Source: Thermosynechococcus sp. CL-1
Lineage (GTDB): Bacteria; Cyanobacteriota; Cyanobacteriia; Thermosynechococcales; Thermosynechococcaceae
DNA: 64,000 bases
NCBI RefSeq assembly: GCF_008386235.1
Contig: NZ_CP040671.1
Coordinates: 434,001 to 498,000, forward strand
Direction: 5' to 3'
Shown here piece after piece: positions 20,201 through 29,295 of the stretch (position 1 is its first letter; each line of letters starts with the position of its first letter). The notes beneath the pieces were generated by a model. That model was not told the origin of the DNA, did not search any database, and saw nothing but the letters and a program-made list of their open reading frames with translations. The position numbers and the translations under genes were made by a program.

Positions 20201-21958
20201 CCTGCTTCTGCCCTCGAAACCCTTGCGAAGGATGAGAGTTGGGATGTTCGCGCAGTAGTAGCGGGGAACCCGAATACTCCTGTCTCACTCCTCGAAACCC
20301 TTGCTGAGGATTGGTATTGGGAGGTTCGCAGAGCAGTAGCGGGGAACCCGAATACTCCTGTCTCACTCCTCGAAACCCTTGCTGAGGATTGGTATTGGGA
20401 GGTTCGCAGAGCAGTAGCGGGGAACCCCAATACTCCTGTCTCTGCCCTCGAAACCCTTGCGAAGGATAGGTATTGGAAGGTTCGCAGAGCAGTAGCGGGG
20501 AACCCCAATACTCCTGTCTCACTCCTCGAAACCCTTGCGGAGCAGCGGTATGTCCGCGCAGCAGTAGCGGGGAACCCCAATACTCCTGTCTCACTCCTCG
20601 AAACCCTTGCGAAGGATGAGCGTTGGAATGTTCGCGCAGCAGTAGCGGGGAACCCGAATACTCCTGTCTCTGCCCTCGAAACCCTTGCGAAGGATGAGAG
20701 TTCGAATGTTCGCGCAGCAGTAGCGGGGAACCCCAATACTCCCGCCTCTGCCCTCGAAACCCTTGCTGAGGATTGGTATTGGGAGGTTCGTAAAGCAATA
20801 GCAGAAAGACCTGAAATTGTTTCGTTGATTGAGGAGGCTAAGAGCAACGACACCGCTACCATCCGACTAGCAGAGCTAGCTAGCCACTTTTATACGGATG
20901 TTCGTGAAGTAGTAGCGGGGAACCCGAATACTCCTGTCTCTACCCTCGAAACCCTTGCTGAGGATTGGTATTGGGAGGTTCGCAGAGCAGTAGCGGGGAA
21001 CCCGAATACTCCTGTCTCACTCCTCGAAACCCTTGCTGAGGATTGGTATTGGGAGGTTCGCAGAGCAGTAGCGGGGAACCCCAATACTCCTGTCTCACTC
21101 CTCGAAACCCTTGCGAAGGATGAGAGTTCGAATGTTCGCGCAGCAGTAGCGCGGAACCCCAATACTCCTGCTTCTGTTTTGGAAACCCTTGCGAAGGAGA
21201 ACGATTGGACTGTCTGCAGAGCAGTAGCGGGGAACCCGAGTACCCCTGTCTCACTCCTCGCAACCCTTGCGAAGGAGAACGATTGGACTGTCTGCAGAGC
21301 AGTAGCGGGGAACCCGAGTACCCCTGTCTCACTCCTCGCAACCCTTGCGAAGGATGAGAGTTGGGCTGTTCGTGAAGTAGTAGCGGGGAACCCCAATACT
21401 CCTGTCTCACTCCTCGAAACCCTTGCGAAGGATGAGGATAGCGATGTTCGCAGAGCAGTAGCGCGGAACCCGAATACTCCTGCTTCTGTTTTGGAAATCC
21501 TTGCTGAGGATAAGGAGAGTGATGTCCGCCAAGCAGTAGTGCGGAACCCCAATACTCCTGCTTCTGCCCTCGAAACCCTTGCGAAGGATAAGGAGAGTGA
21601 TGTTCGCGCAGCAGTAGCGTGGAAGCCCAATACTCCTGTCTCTGCCCTCGAAACCCTTGCGAAGGATGAGTATTGGACTGTTCGCGCAGCAGTAGCGGGG
21701 AACCCCAATACTCCTGTCTCACTCCTCGAAACCCTTGCGAAGGATAAGGAAAGTGATGTCCGCAGAGCAGTAGCAAGAAGACCTGAAATTACTGCTTTAA
21801 TCACGGAAGCTTACAGTGGCAACACTTCTACAGACCGACTAGCCGAACTAGCTGGCCACTTTTGTACGGATGTTCGCGCAGCAGTAGCGGGGAACCCCAA
21901 TACTCCTGCTTCTGTTTTGGAAGCCCTTGCGAAGGATGAGGATAAATGCGAAGGATGA
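17276..21958 (+). CDS. Giant LRV/HEAT-like tandem-repeat protein
   Basis: 1560 residues from the ATG at 17276 (a TTG four codons upstream is also open). Residues 1 to about 205 contain older, diverged leucine-rich-variant (LRV) units. From about residue 206 there are 41 units of the type VAGNPNTPxSxLETLAKDxxxxVRxA, mostly 26 residues (78 bp) long. Eight units carry a 38-residue insert (ERPEIVSLIEEAKSND...LASHFCTDVR). Three units are 22 residues long (AQPLRV) and one is 24. No signal peptide, membrane helix or catalytic domain is visible, so a cytoplasmic alpha-solenoid scaffold or recognition protein is likely. The frame ends early at a 19-bp duplication. Function unknown. Confidence 0.85.
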   Translation: MDIDDFDVNSMTTAAQHPDPCVRRQVAQSATTSPNILRMLANDPDKKVRLAVAANGNTPAEVLEAWLSEAQSNKPLAEALAKNPSASHALLTTLAQHPAANVRRKVAMNPQTPPATLYKLAEEFPVAVARNPGMKLLVLQDSELQSISDETLIRILKLTEPPTWALTVAVQRQSAKVRQQAARAKTILPELLATLAKDKDKYVRAAVAGNPNTPVSALETLAKDESWDVRAVVAGNPNTPVSALETLAKDEDSDVRRAIAERPEIVSLIEEAKSNDTATIRLAELASHFCTDVRAAVAGNPNTPASALETLAKDEYSDVREVVAGNPNTPVSTLETLAEDEDSDVRRAVAGNPNTPVSLLETLAEDEDSDVRAAVAGNPNTPVSALETLAEDWYWKVRKAIAERPEIVSLIEEAKSNDTTTIRLAELASHFCTDVRQAVAGNPNTPASVLATLAQPLRVALAGNPNTPASALKTLAKDESWNVRAAVAGNPNTPVSALETLAKDEDSDVRRAIAERPEIVSLIEEAKSNDTATIRLAKLASHFCTDVRVAVAGNPNTPVSALETLAKDEDNDVRRAVAERPDIVSLIEEAKSNDTATIRLAELASHFCTDVRQAVAGNPNTPASVLATLAQPLRVELAGNPNTPASALETLAKDESWDVREAVAGNPNTPVSALETLAKDEDSDVRAAVAGNPNTPVSALETLAEDEHWWVRTAVAGNPNTPASALETLAEDEDWWFRAVVAGNPNTPVSALETLAKDEYWTVRAAVAGNPNTPVSLLETLAKDESSNVRAAVAGNPNTPASALETLAKDEDSDVRRAIAERPEIVSLIEEAKSNDTAIIRLAELASHFCTDVRAAVAGNPNTPVSTLATLAKDESWDVCEVVAGNPNTPVSALETLAEDEDNDVRRAVAERPDIVSLIEEAKSNDTATIRLAELASHFCTDVRQAVAGNPNTPASVLATLAQPLRVALAGNPNTPASALETLAKDESWDVRAVVAGNPNTPVSLLETLAEDWYWEVRRAVAGNPNTPVSLLETLAEDWYWEVRRAVAGNPNTPVSALETLAKDRYWKVRRAVAGNPNTPVSLLETLAEQRYVRAAVAGNPNTPVSLLETLAKDERWNVRAAVAGNPNTPVSALETLAKDESSNVRAAVAGNPNTPASALETLAEDWYWEVRKAIAERPEIVSLIEEAKSNDTATIRLAELASHFYTDVREVVAGNPNTPVSTLETLAEDWYWEVRRAVAGNPNTPVSLLETLAEDWYWEVRRAVAGNPNTPVSLLETLAKDESSNVRAAVARNPNTPASVLETLAKENDWTVCRAVAGNPSTPVSLLATLAKENDWTVCRAVAGNPSTPVSLLATLAKDESWAVREVVAGNPNTPVSLLETLAKDEDSDVRRAVARNPNTPASVLEILAEDKESDVRQAVVRNPNTPASALETLAKDKESDVRAAVAWKPNTPVSALETLAKDEYWTVRAAVAGNPNTPVSLLETLAKDKESDVRRAVARRPEITALITEAYSGNTSTDRLAELAGHFCTDVRAAVAGNPNTPASVLEALAKDEDKCEG

Positions 21959-22016
21959 GGATAAACATGTTCGCGCAGCAGTAGCGGGGAACCCCAATAC
22001 TCCTGTCTCACTCCTC
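17894..22016 (+). repeat. 78-bp coding tandem repeat array
   Basis: About 42 direct repeats with a 78-bp period (for example unit starts at 17894 and 17972). Many units agree at nearly every base, including synonymous sites in GTAGCGGGGAACCC and CTCGAAACCCTTGC. The difference sits mainly in a 12-15 base window before GTTCGC. Such identity means recent unit duplication or gene conversion. It also leaves long antisense frames open, which should not be annotated. Confidence 0.95.
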
Positions 22017-22034
22017 AAACCCTTGCTGAGTTAG
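21929..22034 (+). pseudogene. Cut-off last LRV repeat (19-bp duplication)
   Basis: GCGAAGGATGAGGATAAA occurs at 21929-21946 and again at 21948-21965, separated by one T. The 19-bp insertion shifts the frame so that the protein ends in DKCEG at 21958. Removing it restores DKHVRAAVAGNPNTPVSLLKPLLS with a stop at 22032-22034, a further repeat and a natural-looking end. Confidence 0.75.
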
Positions 22035-22077
22035 GGATAAGTATTGGCTTTCGTTTTGGTCATGCTTATGGTGGTGG

Positions 22078-23403
22078 CTAGGTCTCAATCGAGGATAATC
22101 GCACTTTTCCTTGGGGCGTGCGGGGAATTTGGGGCACAGAAATCCATTTCTTAGGGCATTTGTAGGCGCTGCACTGCCGTTTGAGCCATCGGCTGAGTTC
22201 CTCAGGGGAGGCATCTCCCACATAGAGGGCAATGACCTGCTCACCCCAAAGGGGGTCGGGTGCGCCGTAGATGTAGATGTCTTGGACAAGGCCACTATTA
22301 AGGAGTAAGGCCTCTACCTCTTCGGGGTAGATATTCTCACCACCACTGATGATTTTGCGGCTGCTGCGTCCCAAAATGTAGAGGCGATCGCCCCGCCATT
22401 CGCCGCGATCGTCCGTTTGGAATATCCCTTCATGGAATAACCCAGGGTAATAGCCAAGGGCAAGGGAGGCGGCCTGAATCTGAATCTCCCCCGTAGGGGT
22501 TAAAGCAATTTGGGCATGGGGTAAGACTTGACCACAGGAGCGATCGCCCGCCAAAAATTCCCCCTGCCGTTGGGCACAGATCATGCCAGCAGTTTCTGTC
22601 ATGCCATAACTGAGACATAGAGGCAATCGCTGGGTTGCTGCTTCCTCTAATAGTTGCGACCAAGTGGGGCCACCGCCCACGAAAATGCCCCTTAAATCTG
22701 CTAGCCATGGCAGAGGGTCTGCAAGCACCTGTTGCAGTTGCCGCGGTACCAGAGACAGCCACAGATCAACATTGGCAGGAGGCGCCGTTTGCCGTAGATC
22801 CCGTAGATGGGTACCGAGATAGAGTTCTCCACCACTCCAGAGCGATCGCACCACGGGCATCAGGCCACTGACATGGTATAGGGGCAAAATACTCAGACAG
22901 TAAATCGCCCTTTGTTGTAAATGGCTTTGCAGCCCCATTACTGCCGCTTGAAGGGTCGCCACCGTGTGAATTGCCCAGCGCAACCGCCCTTGAGTGCCGC
23001 CAGTGGGAATCAGAATCCAGCCTTGGGGCAATGGTTCTTCAGAGCCTTGGGGGTCGAGGGGGGGCACCGTTCCCCAAGCAAGGAAATTTCTAGGCAGAAT
23101 CGCTGCCACCTGCTGCCACTCTTGGAATTGCCAGTGGGGATTGGCCAGTAATAGGGGCGTCCCTGTGGAGAGCGCTGCGAGAAAACCACTGAGAAACGAG
23201 AGGGGATCGGGTTCTGCAAGAACGAGGAGAGTGGGTTGTTGCTCTTGGAGTTGCTCTTGATAGTTGGCTAATTGCTCGAGGAGTCTGGCGGTAGCAGTGT
23301 GCCATTGTCCGTTGTGGGGATACCACAGCCAGTGGGGGGCAATACTCGTAAGGTTTTGTAACAAATTTGCCCTACCCCTCCCTAAACCAATAGGTAAAAT
23401 CAA
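22078..23403 (-). CDS. menE: 2-succinylbenzoate-CoA ligase
   Basis: 441 residues at most, an acyl-adenylate enzyme: the P-loop-like ILIPTGGTQGRLRWA, LSYGMTETAGMI, the hinge-region LYILGRSSRKIISGGENIYPEEVEALL and the late catalytic lysine region CPKKWISVPQIPRTPQGKVRLS. MenE activates o-succinylbenzoate in phylloquinone synthesis; the short length suits MenE better than fatty-acyl ligases. No ATG is available near the N-terminus: TTG codons at 23403 and 23364 are the candidates. The first leaves only 11 bp to the divergent rsfS start, so 23364 may be the real one. Confidence 0.8.
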   Translation of the reverse strand: MILPIGLGRGRANLLQNLTSIAPHWLWYPHNGQWHTATARLLEQLANYQEQLQEQQPTLLVLAEPDPLSFLSGFLAALSTGTPLLLANPHWQFQEWQQVAAILPRNFLAWGTVPPLDPQGSEEPLPQGWILIPTGGTQGRLRWAIHTVATLQAAVMGLQSHLQQRAIYCLSILPLYHVSGLMPVVRSLWSGGELYLGTHLRDLRQTAPPANVDLWLSLVPRQLQQVLADPLPWLADLRGIFVGGGPTWSQLLEEAATQRLPLCLSYGMTETAGMICAQRQGEFLAGDRSCGQVLPHAQIALTPTGEIQIQAASLALGYYPGLFHEGIFQTDDRGEWRGDRLYILGRSSRKIISGGENIYPEEVEALLLNSGLVQDIYIYGAPDPLWGEQVIALYVGDASPEELSRWLKRQCSAYKCPKKWISVPQIPRTPQGKVRLSSIET

Positions 23404-23414
23404 AGGATAAAGGA

Positions 23415-23834
23415 GTGCATTTAGGAGACAGCAGCCTGACTATTCAACAGATGCAACGGGTAGCCGCAATTACTGACCCTAGCCTTAAACTAGCATGGAC
23501 CGCCGCCTATGCCGCCGACGATCGCAAAGGAGTGGATATCTGCCTTTTGGATGTGAGTGGCGTGTCCTACCTCACCGATTACTTTGTGATCATTACGGGA
23601 CTCTCAAAAACCCAAGTGCGCGCCATTTATCAAGGGATTGAGGAGGCGGCTCTTGAACATTGCCAACGCCAACCCCAACATATTGAAGGCCAAGCGGAAT
23701 GTTCATGGGTGCTGATGGACTACGGTGATGTGATTGTCCATGTGCAATTGCCCAAGGAACGTCAATACTACAACCTTGAGGCCTTTTGGGGCCACGCCCA
23801 ACGCATTCCCTTTGAGTCACTAGTGACCACCTAG
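23415..23834 (+). CDS. rsfS: Ribosomal silencing factor RsfS
   Basis: 139 residues with a GTG start at 23415, or 127 from the ATG at 23451. The Iojap/RsfS fold is evident in KGVDICLLDVSGVSYLTDYFVIITGLSKTQV, the ECSWVLMDYGDVIVHV core and the ending YYNLEAFWGHAQRI. It binds uL14 and blocks subunit joining when nutrients are short. Followed after 3 bp by a membrane GTPase gene, so co-transcribed. Confidence 0.92.
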   Translation: MHLGDSSLTIQQMQRVAAITDPSLKLAWTAAYAADDRKGVDICLLDVSGVSYLTDYFVIITGLSKTQVRAIYQGIEEAALEHCQRQPQHIEGQAECSWVLMDYGDVIVHVQLPKERQYYNLEAFWGHAQRIPFESLVTT

Positions 23835-23837
23835 CCG

Positions 23838-25715
23838 ATGCAGCCCTCTTGGTGGCAGTGGATTCTTTTGATCTTGCCACTGGTGGCGATCGCCAGCTTT
23901 ATCCTCACCGCCGCCTCGATCCAAATTCATACTTGGGGACTGAGTTGGGTCTGGGCAGTAGTCGTGCTGATTCTGCTGCTGTGGCGGTGGGGGGTTGCCC
24001 ATTGGCTCAAGGGTCAGTCGACAGAGATTGACCCCCGTCCCTTTGATTTGCCAAGAAGCAGTGATTCAGAAACGGATCAACGCGCCCTGAAGATTCTCCA
24101 ACACACCCTTGAGCAGAGTCGTCAAGACCCGCCCCCTTGGGAAAATTGGCCACTCTTTTGGCAGCGGGCACACACCCTTGTCAGTGAGATTGCCAAAGTC
24201 TATTACCCTAATGCCCAACGTCCGCTGTTGCAAATCTATGTGCCCCAAGCCTACCGCCTGCTGCGGGACACGATTGATGATGTGGATCGCTGGCTGGAAA
24301 CCCTCAACCCAATTTTGTCGCGGGTAACTGTGGGGCAGGCAGTGCGCGCCTATGAACTTTCACGGCAGGTGGCACCCGTTGCGCGTTGGGGCTTTACGGC
24401 TTGGAATTGGGCGCAGTGGCTCCTCAATCCAAGTGTGGCGATTACCAAAACCTTTACCCAAGAGCAGCAGCAAAAGGCCAATCAAGCCCTGATTGCTAAC
24501 TTGGGGCTCACCCTGCGGGAACAGGTGCTCAAGGCCTTGGGACTGCGGGCGATCGCCCTCTACAGTGGCAGCCTCACCCCACTGGAATTGCCCACCCCCA
24601 CCCCGCGCACAGATACAGGCACATTACAGGACATTTTAGAGCAGAGTCTGCCCCTTGCCCGTGCCGAAACTGAGCCTGTGAACGTCTTTCTCGTGGGTCG
24701 CACCGGCGCAGGCAAAAGTAGCCTGATCAATAGTTTATTTGCTGCCCCCACCACCCGTGTTTCCCCCTTGCCCAACACAAACGAGATCCAGCAATACCGT
24801 TGGCAGGAGGATTTGACCCTGTGGGATACCCCCGGCTACGAAGATATTCGCGGTGCCGATATTCAAGCTCGCCTGCGGGAATTACTGCCGCGCATGGATG
24901 TAGTGCTGCTGCTAACCCCAGCGCTGGATCCTGCCCTTGCCCCGGACATCACCGCCCTGCAACTGATTCGCCAACAGGTGAGGGACTTGCCGATTGTGGT
25001 GGCGGTCACCCAAGTGGATCGGCTACGCCCCCTGCGGGAATGGCATCCCCCCTACGACTGGCAACGGGGTACCCGTCCCAAGGAAGTGAGTATTCGCGAG
25101 GCGGTGGCCTATCGTCAAGAACAGTTGGGCACCTATACGCCCCATATTTTGCCGATTGTCAACGGCACTGAAGAACGCATAGCTTGGGGACTCGATGCCC
25201 TCAGTGATACCCTTGTGAATTTAATTGCCCCCGCCAAGCAGATCCGCATGGCTCGCTGGCTTAGCGATCGCCAGACACGGCTTCACGCTGCTTCTCGCCT
25301 CATTGACACCTATTGCCACCGCATCACCACCAGTCAGGGCATTACCGATTTGCTCAAGCGACCAGTGCTCCAGTTTCTTTCGACCATGCTCACGGGGTCT
25401 GCCGCCGCTGCATGGCTCCTCGCCGAACAACTGCCCCTAGAACACCTGCCGGTGATTCTTTGTAAATTGCAACTGGCCTATGAACTCTACACGCTGTTGC
25501 AAAATGCCAGCGATCGCATCGAGGTACCAACGCGCCCCTTTGATCTGAAAACCTTGGCTCCCTTGCTGCTACAACGTCGTAGCCCCCTCGATCAAGACAC
25601 TTGGGCAACGGGACACACCCTCGTAGAGTTTTGGACACAGCCTAAGCCACCTCTGACGCTGATGGCGCGCTATGAGGACTATTGGCAGCGCTTTGGTATG
25701 GTTCCAGCAAAATAG
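23838..25715 (+). CDS. Membrane-anchored Era-like GTPase
   Basis: 625 residues. Two N-terminal transmembrane helices (about 7-30 and 35-55) are followed by a helical region and a G domain: G1 GRTGAGKSS (about 286-294), a Thr-rich switch I region, G3 WDTPGYEDI, G4 TQVDRL. The C-terminal third is helical with a hydrophobic patch (TMLTGSAAAAWLLAEQL), as in DUF697/YcjF-type GTPases. It probably acts at the membrane, but the process is unknown. Adjacent to rsfS (3 bp), a pairing that suggests a ribosome or growth-state link; this is inference only. Confidence 0.75.
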   Translation: MQPSWWQWILLILPLVAIASFILTAASIQIHTWGLSWVWAVVVLILLLWRWGVAHWLKGQSTEIDPRPFDLPRSSDSETDQRALKILQHTLEQSRQDPPPWENWPLFWQRAHTLVSEIAKVYYPNAQRPLLQIYVPQAYRLLRDTIDDVDRWLETLNPILSRVTVGQAVRAYELSRQVAPVARWGFTAWNWAQWLLNPSVAITKTFTQEQQQKANQALIANLGLTLREQVLKALGLRAIALYSGSLTPLELPTPTPRTDTGTLQDILEQSLPLARAETEPVNVFLVGRTGAGKSSLINSLFAAPTTRVSPLPNTNEIQQYRWQEDLTLWDTPGYEDIRGADIQARLRELLPRMDVVLLLTPALDPALAPDITALQLIRQQVRDLPIVVAVTQVDRLRPLREWHPPYDWQRGTRPKEVSIREAVAYRQEQLGTYTPHILPIVNGTEERIAWGLDALSDTLVNLIAPAKQIRMARWLSDRQTRLHAASRLIDTYCHRITTSQGITDLLKRPVLQFLSTMLTGSAAAAWLLAEQLPLEHLPVILCKLQLAYELYTLLQNASDRIEVPTRPFDLKTLAPLLLQRRSPLDQDTWATGHTLVEFWTQPKPPLTLMARYEDYWQRFGMVPAK

Positions 25716-25760
25716 ACGAAGATAAAGAAAGGATAAAAACCGTTCATCTCCTCACCCGCC

Positions 25761-28586
25761 ATGACCTCCTCCAATGCCTCCTCCCCCATGGATCGTGAAT
25801 CAGTTTGGCATGCTCTGAGTGCTGATGAAGTCATTAGCCGCCTAGGGAGCGATCGCCAACAGGGACTGAGTTGTGCAGAAGTGCAACGGCGACAAGTCCA
25901 ATATGGCCGCAATGAACTCGTTGACAATGGTCGCCGCCCGCGCTGGCAGATTTTCATTGATCAGTTTCGCAATGTCATGCTGATCATGCTGCTCGTGGTG
26001 GCCTTCATCTCTGGCACATTGGAGATTCTCGAATCCCTCGAAGAAAACACCATTCCCTTCCCCAAGGACGCAACCGCCATTCTGGTGGTGGTCATTCTCA
26101 ATGCCATTTTGGGCTATGTCCAAGAAGCCCGTGCTGAAGAGGCGCTCGCTGCGCTGAAAAGTATGGCGGCGCCCAAAGTGCGTGTCCTGCGTGAGGGCAA
26201 GGTCATGGAAATTGATTCCCCTGAACTGGTGGTTGGGGACATTTTCTTTTTGGAAGCGGGGGTCAAAGTGGCTGCCGATGGTCGCCTCCTTGAAGCCGTC
26301 AACCTGCAAATCCGCGAGGCAGCACTCACCGGTGAAGCAGAAGCCGCCAGTAAAAATGCTGCGCAAATCTTGCCCCTTGATACGGAACTGGGCGATCGCG
26401 CCAATCTAGTCTTTGCGGGCACAGAGGTCAACCAAGGGCGAGGAGCCGCCATCGTCACCGCGATCGGCATGGACACTGAACTAGGGAAAATTGCCGCTGC
26501 CCTGCAAGGGGTGGAGCAGGAACCCACACCTCTGCAAAAACGGATGACCGAGCTGGGAAATCGCCTAGTCGCCATTGCTTTGGTGCTGGTGAGCATTGTC
26601 GTGATTGCTGGGGGTCTCTACGATCTCTCACTGCTGCCGCATCTCATTGAAGTCTCCCTCAGTATGGCGGTGGCCGTCGTCCCCGAAGGCTTGCCCGCCG
26701 TGATTACCGTCACCCTTGCCTTGGGAACGCAACGGATGGTGAAACGCCATGCCCTGATTCGGCGGCTGCCGGCCGTGGAGACACTGGGGAGTGTTACAAC
26801 CATTTGCTCGGATAAAACGGGTACCCTCACCCAAAACAAAATGGTGGTGCAGGCGGTGGCAACCTCCTCCTATCGCGCCAAGGTGAGCGGCAATGGCTAT
26901 GAACCAAGGGGGGAATTTTATGACGCCAATACCGATGACCCCTCAGCCCTATACGAACGCCAACTGCTCCTTCTAGCGGGAGCGCTGTGCAATGATGCCC
27001 TGCTTAAACAACACGCAGCGGAGTGGGTGATTCTCGGCGACCCGACCGAAGGCTCTCTCCTGCCCTTGGCCGCTAAAGGGGGGATTGACCTCAAAGCATT
27101 GCAGGAAAAGGCTGAGCGGGTAGTGGAGTTTCCCTTTGATGCCGATCGCAAGCGCATGAGTACATTCTACCGCAGTGAGTCCGTTCCTGCGATTGCTGCC
27201 AAGGAACCCTACTGGATGATTACCAAAGGGTCACCCGAGCTGACCTTGGAACGCTGTCAATGGCGCCAAGTGGGGCAAGACATTCAACCCCTCACACTGG
27301 CGGAGCGTCAAGAGATTCTGGCGCAAAACAATCGCTTTGCCGCTCAGGGTCTGCGGGTCTTGGGCATTGCCCATCGCTACTGGTCAGCGCTGCCACCAGC
27401 GGAGAGTGTAGACACCAGTGAGCAGGATTTGATCTGGTTGGGGCTAGTGGGCATTCTTGATCCCCCGCGTCCGGAGGTACTGGCGGCCGTCGCCACCTGT
27501 CGCACTGCTGGGATTCGCCCGATTATGATTACGGGAGATCACCAACTCACAGCTCAGGCGATCGCCAGTCAAATTGGTATCTGTGAGTGGGGCGACTGTA
27601 CCCTCACGGGTCGGGACATTGAAAAACTCAGTACCGAGGAATTGGATGCCGCCACCCCCACCGTCAGTGTCTATGCCCGGGTCTCGCCGGAACATAAACT
27701 GCGGATTGTTAAATCGCTGCAACGTCACGGTGAAATTGTGGCCATGACTGGGGATGGTGTGAATGATGCCCCGGCTCTCAAACAAGCGGATATTGGCGTA
27801 GCCATGGGGATTACGGGGACGGATGTCACCAAGGAAGCCAGTGATATGGTGCTCTTGGATGATAACTTTGCAACCATTGTGGCGGCTACCGAGGAAGGGC
27901 GAGTGATCTACAGCAATATTCGTCGCTTTATTAAATACATTCTCGGCTCCAACATTGGTGAAGTGATCACGATTGCCTGCTCACCCCTACTGGGACTAGG
28001 AGGTGTGCCTCTAACGCCCTTGCAAATCCTCTGGATGAACTTGGTGACTGATGGCCTGCCTGCCCTTGCCCTTGCCGTTGAGCCGGGGGATCCCGATGTC
28101 ATGAAGCGTCCTCCTGTTAAGCCCAACGAAAGTATTTTTAGCCGTGGCTTGGGTTCCTATATGATTCGTGTCGGTTTGATCTTGGCGATCGTCGGCATCT
28201 CCCTGATGGTATGGGCCTACAGCTACACCGCTGAACATCTGGAAGGAGGACTCGATCCAAGACGTTGGACAACCATGGTTTTTACCACCCTCTGTCTCGC
28301 TCAAATGGGTCATGCCCTTGCCGCCCGTTCCAGTACACGGCTGACGCTTGAAATGAGCCCCACCTCCAACCTTTTTGTTTGGGGCTCAGTCATCCTGACA
28401 ACGATTCTGCAACTCCTGCTGATCTACGCCTCCCCTCTGCGACGGTTCTTTGGTACCTATCTGCTCTCGGGGACTGAGCTAGCCGTGTGCATTGGCTTTA
28501 GCACCCTTGTCTTTGTGTGGGTGGAGCTAGAGAAACTGGTGTTGCGGCTATTCAACAAAGGCCAAGAACTAAAATTATTAGAGTAG
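25761..28586 (+). CDS. P2A-type cation-transporting ATPase (Ca2+-ATPase-like, PacL type)
   Basis: 941 residues. The phosphorylation site is D351 in DKTGTLT, the actuator motif is LTGEAE, and hinge motifs [11 protein letters not shown] are present. Ion-binding residues of SERCA-type sites are conserved: E309 in VVPEGLPAV (M4), N731 and E734 in SNIGEV (M5), and N760, T763, D764 in NLVTDG (M6). Both calcium sites of the SERCA pattern therefore appear intact. It lies 30 bp upstream of a two-component system, which may respond to the same cation. It begins at the ATG at 25761; a second ATG nine codons in is possible. Confidence 0.9.
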   Translation: MTSSNASSPMDRESVWHALSADEVISRLGSDRQQGLSCAEVQRRQVQYGRNELVDNGRRPRWQIFIDQFRNVMLIMLLVVAFISGTLEILESLEENTIPFPKDATAILVVVILNAILGYVQEARAEEALAALKSMAAPKVRVLREGKVMEIDSPELVVGDIFFLEAGVKVAADGRLLEAVNLQIREAALTGEAEAASKNAAQILPLDTELGDRANLVFAGTEVNQGRGAAIVTAIGMDTELGKIAAALQGVEQEPTPLQKRMTELGNRLVAIALVLVSIVVIAGGLYDLSLLPHLIEVSLSMAVAVVPEGLPAVITVTLALGTQRMVKRHALIRRLPAVETLGSVTTICSDKTGTLTQNKMVVQAVATSSYRAKVSGNGYEPRGEFYDANTDDPSALYERQLLLLAGALCNDALLKQHAAEWVILGDPTEGSLLPLAAKGGIDLKALQEKAERVVEFPFDADRKRMSTFYRSESVPAIAAKEPYWMITKGSPELTLERCQWRQVGQDIQPLTLAERQEILAQNNRFAAQGLRVLGIAHRYWSALPPAESVDTSEQDLIWLGLVGILDPPRPEVLAAVATCRTAGIRPIMITGDHQLTAQAIASQIGICEWGDCTLTGRDIEKLSTEELDAATPTVSVYARVSPEHKLRIVKSLQRHGEIVAMTGDGVNDAPALKQADIGVAMGITGTDVTKEASDMVLLDDNFATIVAATEEGRVIYSNIRRFIKYILGSNIGEVITIACSPLLGLGGVPLTPLQILWMNLVTDGLPALALAVEPGDPDVMKRPPVKPNESIFSRGLGSYMIRVGLILAIVGISLMVWAYSYTAEHLEGGLDPRRWTTMVFTTLCLAQMGHALAARSSTRLTLEMSPTSNLFVWGSVILTTILQLLLIYASPLRRFFGTYLLSGTELAVCIGFSTLVFVWVELEKLVLRLFNKGQELKLLE

Positions 28587-28616
28587 TGTCTCTAGGTTGA
28601 CTCAGGGTTTGGTTGG

Positions 28617-29291
28617 ATGCGCATTCTCCTCGTAGAAGATGATCCAGAGCAACTAGAGCCGCTGAGCACTGCCCTCTCCCACGTGGGGCATCTGGTGGAT
28701 GGGGTTCAGGAGGGAGAAACAGCCCAATGGCTGATGCAGGAAAAAACCTATGACTTGCTGATTTTGGACTGGATGCTACCGAAAGTCAGTGGCCTCGAAC
28801 TGTGTAGCCAGTACCGTCAACAGGGGAAGAGCACACCCATACTGTTGCTCACCGCCAAAGATACCACTGCTGACAAAGTGATGGGGCTAGATGCGGGTGC
28901 CGATGATTATTTGATCAAGCCCGTGGATGTGATGGAACTGTTGGCGCGGGTGCGTGCCCTTGGCCGGCGATCGCCCCAATGGCTAGGCGATCAATTGTAT
29001 CTGCAAGATTTAGTCTTAGATTTGCCCTCAATGACACTCCAACGGGGCGATCGCACGATCGTGCTCTCCACAAGGGAATACCAGTTTTTGGAGTTTTTTC
29101 TGCGTCATCCGGGGCAAGTCATTAGTCGCGAACAACTGGAACTGAACCTTTGGGAGTGGGACAATCAACCAGAAAGTAACGCCGTCAGTACCCAAATTCG
29201 CCGCTTGCGCCTGCGCCTAGGGGAGCTGGGGTGTGCCGATTGGCTAGAGACCATCTACGGTATGGGCTACCGCCTACAAGCCAGTTCCTAG
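28617..29291 (+). CDS. OmpR/PhoB-family response regulator (RppA/NrsR-like)
   Basis: 224 residues. Receiver domain with acidic pair E7/D8/D9, phospho-acceptor D51 (ILDWMLPKVSGLEL), T79-region LLTAKD and switch lysine in YLIKPVD. A C-terminal winged helix (about 128-222, STREYQFLEFFLRHPGQVISRE...VSTQIRRLRLRL...TIYGMGYRL). The sequence style resembles cyanobacterial RppA/NrsR regulators. The stop is 4 bp before the kinase gene, so they form an operon. Confidence 0.9.
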   Translation: MRILLVEDDPEQLEPLSTALSHVGHLVDGVQEGETAQWLMQEKTYDLLILDWMLPKVSGLELCSQYRQQGKSTPILLLTAKDTTADKVMGLDAGADDYLIKPVDVMELLARVRALGRRSPQWLGDQLYLQDLVLDLPSMTLQRGDRTIVLSTREYQFLEFFLRHPGQVISREQLELNLWEWDNQPESNAVSTQIRRLRLRLGELGCADWLETIYGMGYRLQASS

Positions 29292-29295
29292 AACG

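Noticed and set aside
17791-22011. Many long minus-strand open frames opposite the repeat gene (for example 19165-20064, 20890-21804)
   Set aside because: They arise because the 78-bp unit is a multiple of three, so any stop-free antisense frame stays open through all units. They have no ribosome sites and give low-complexity proteins.
17276-22034. Diversity-generating retroelement as the source of the hypervariable window
   Set aside because: No reverse transcriptase, template repeat or adenine-specific pattern is visible in the window. Unit duplication and gene conversion explain the data.
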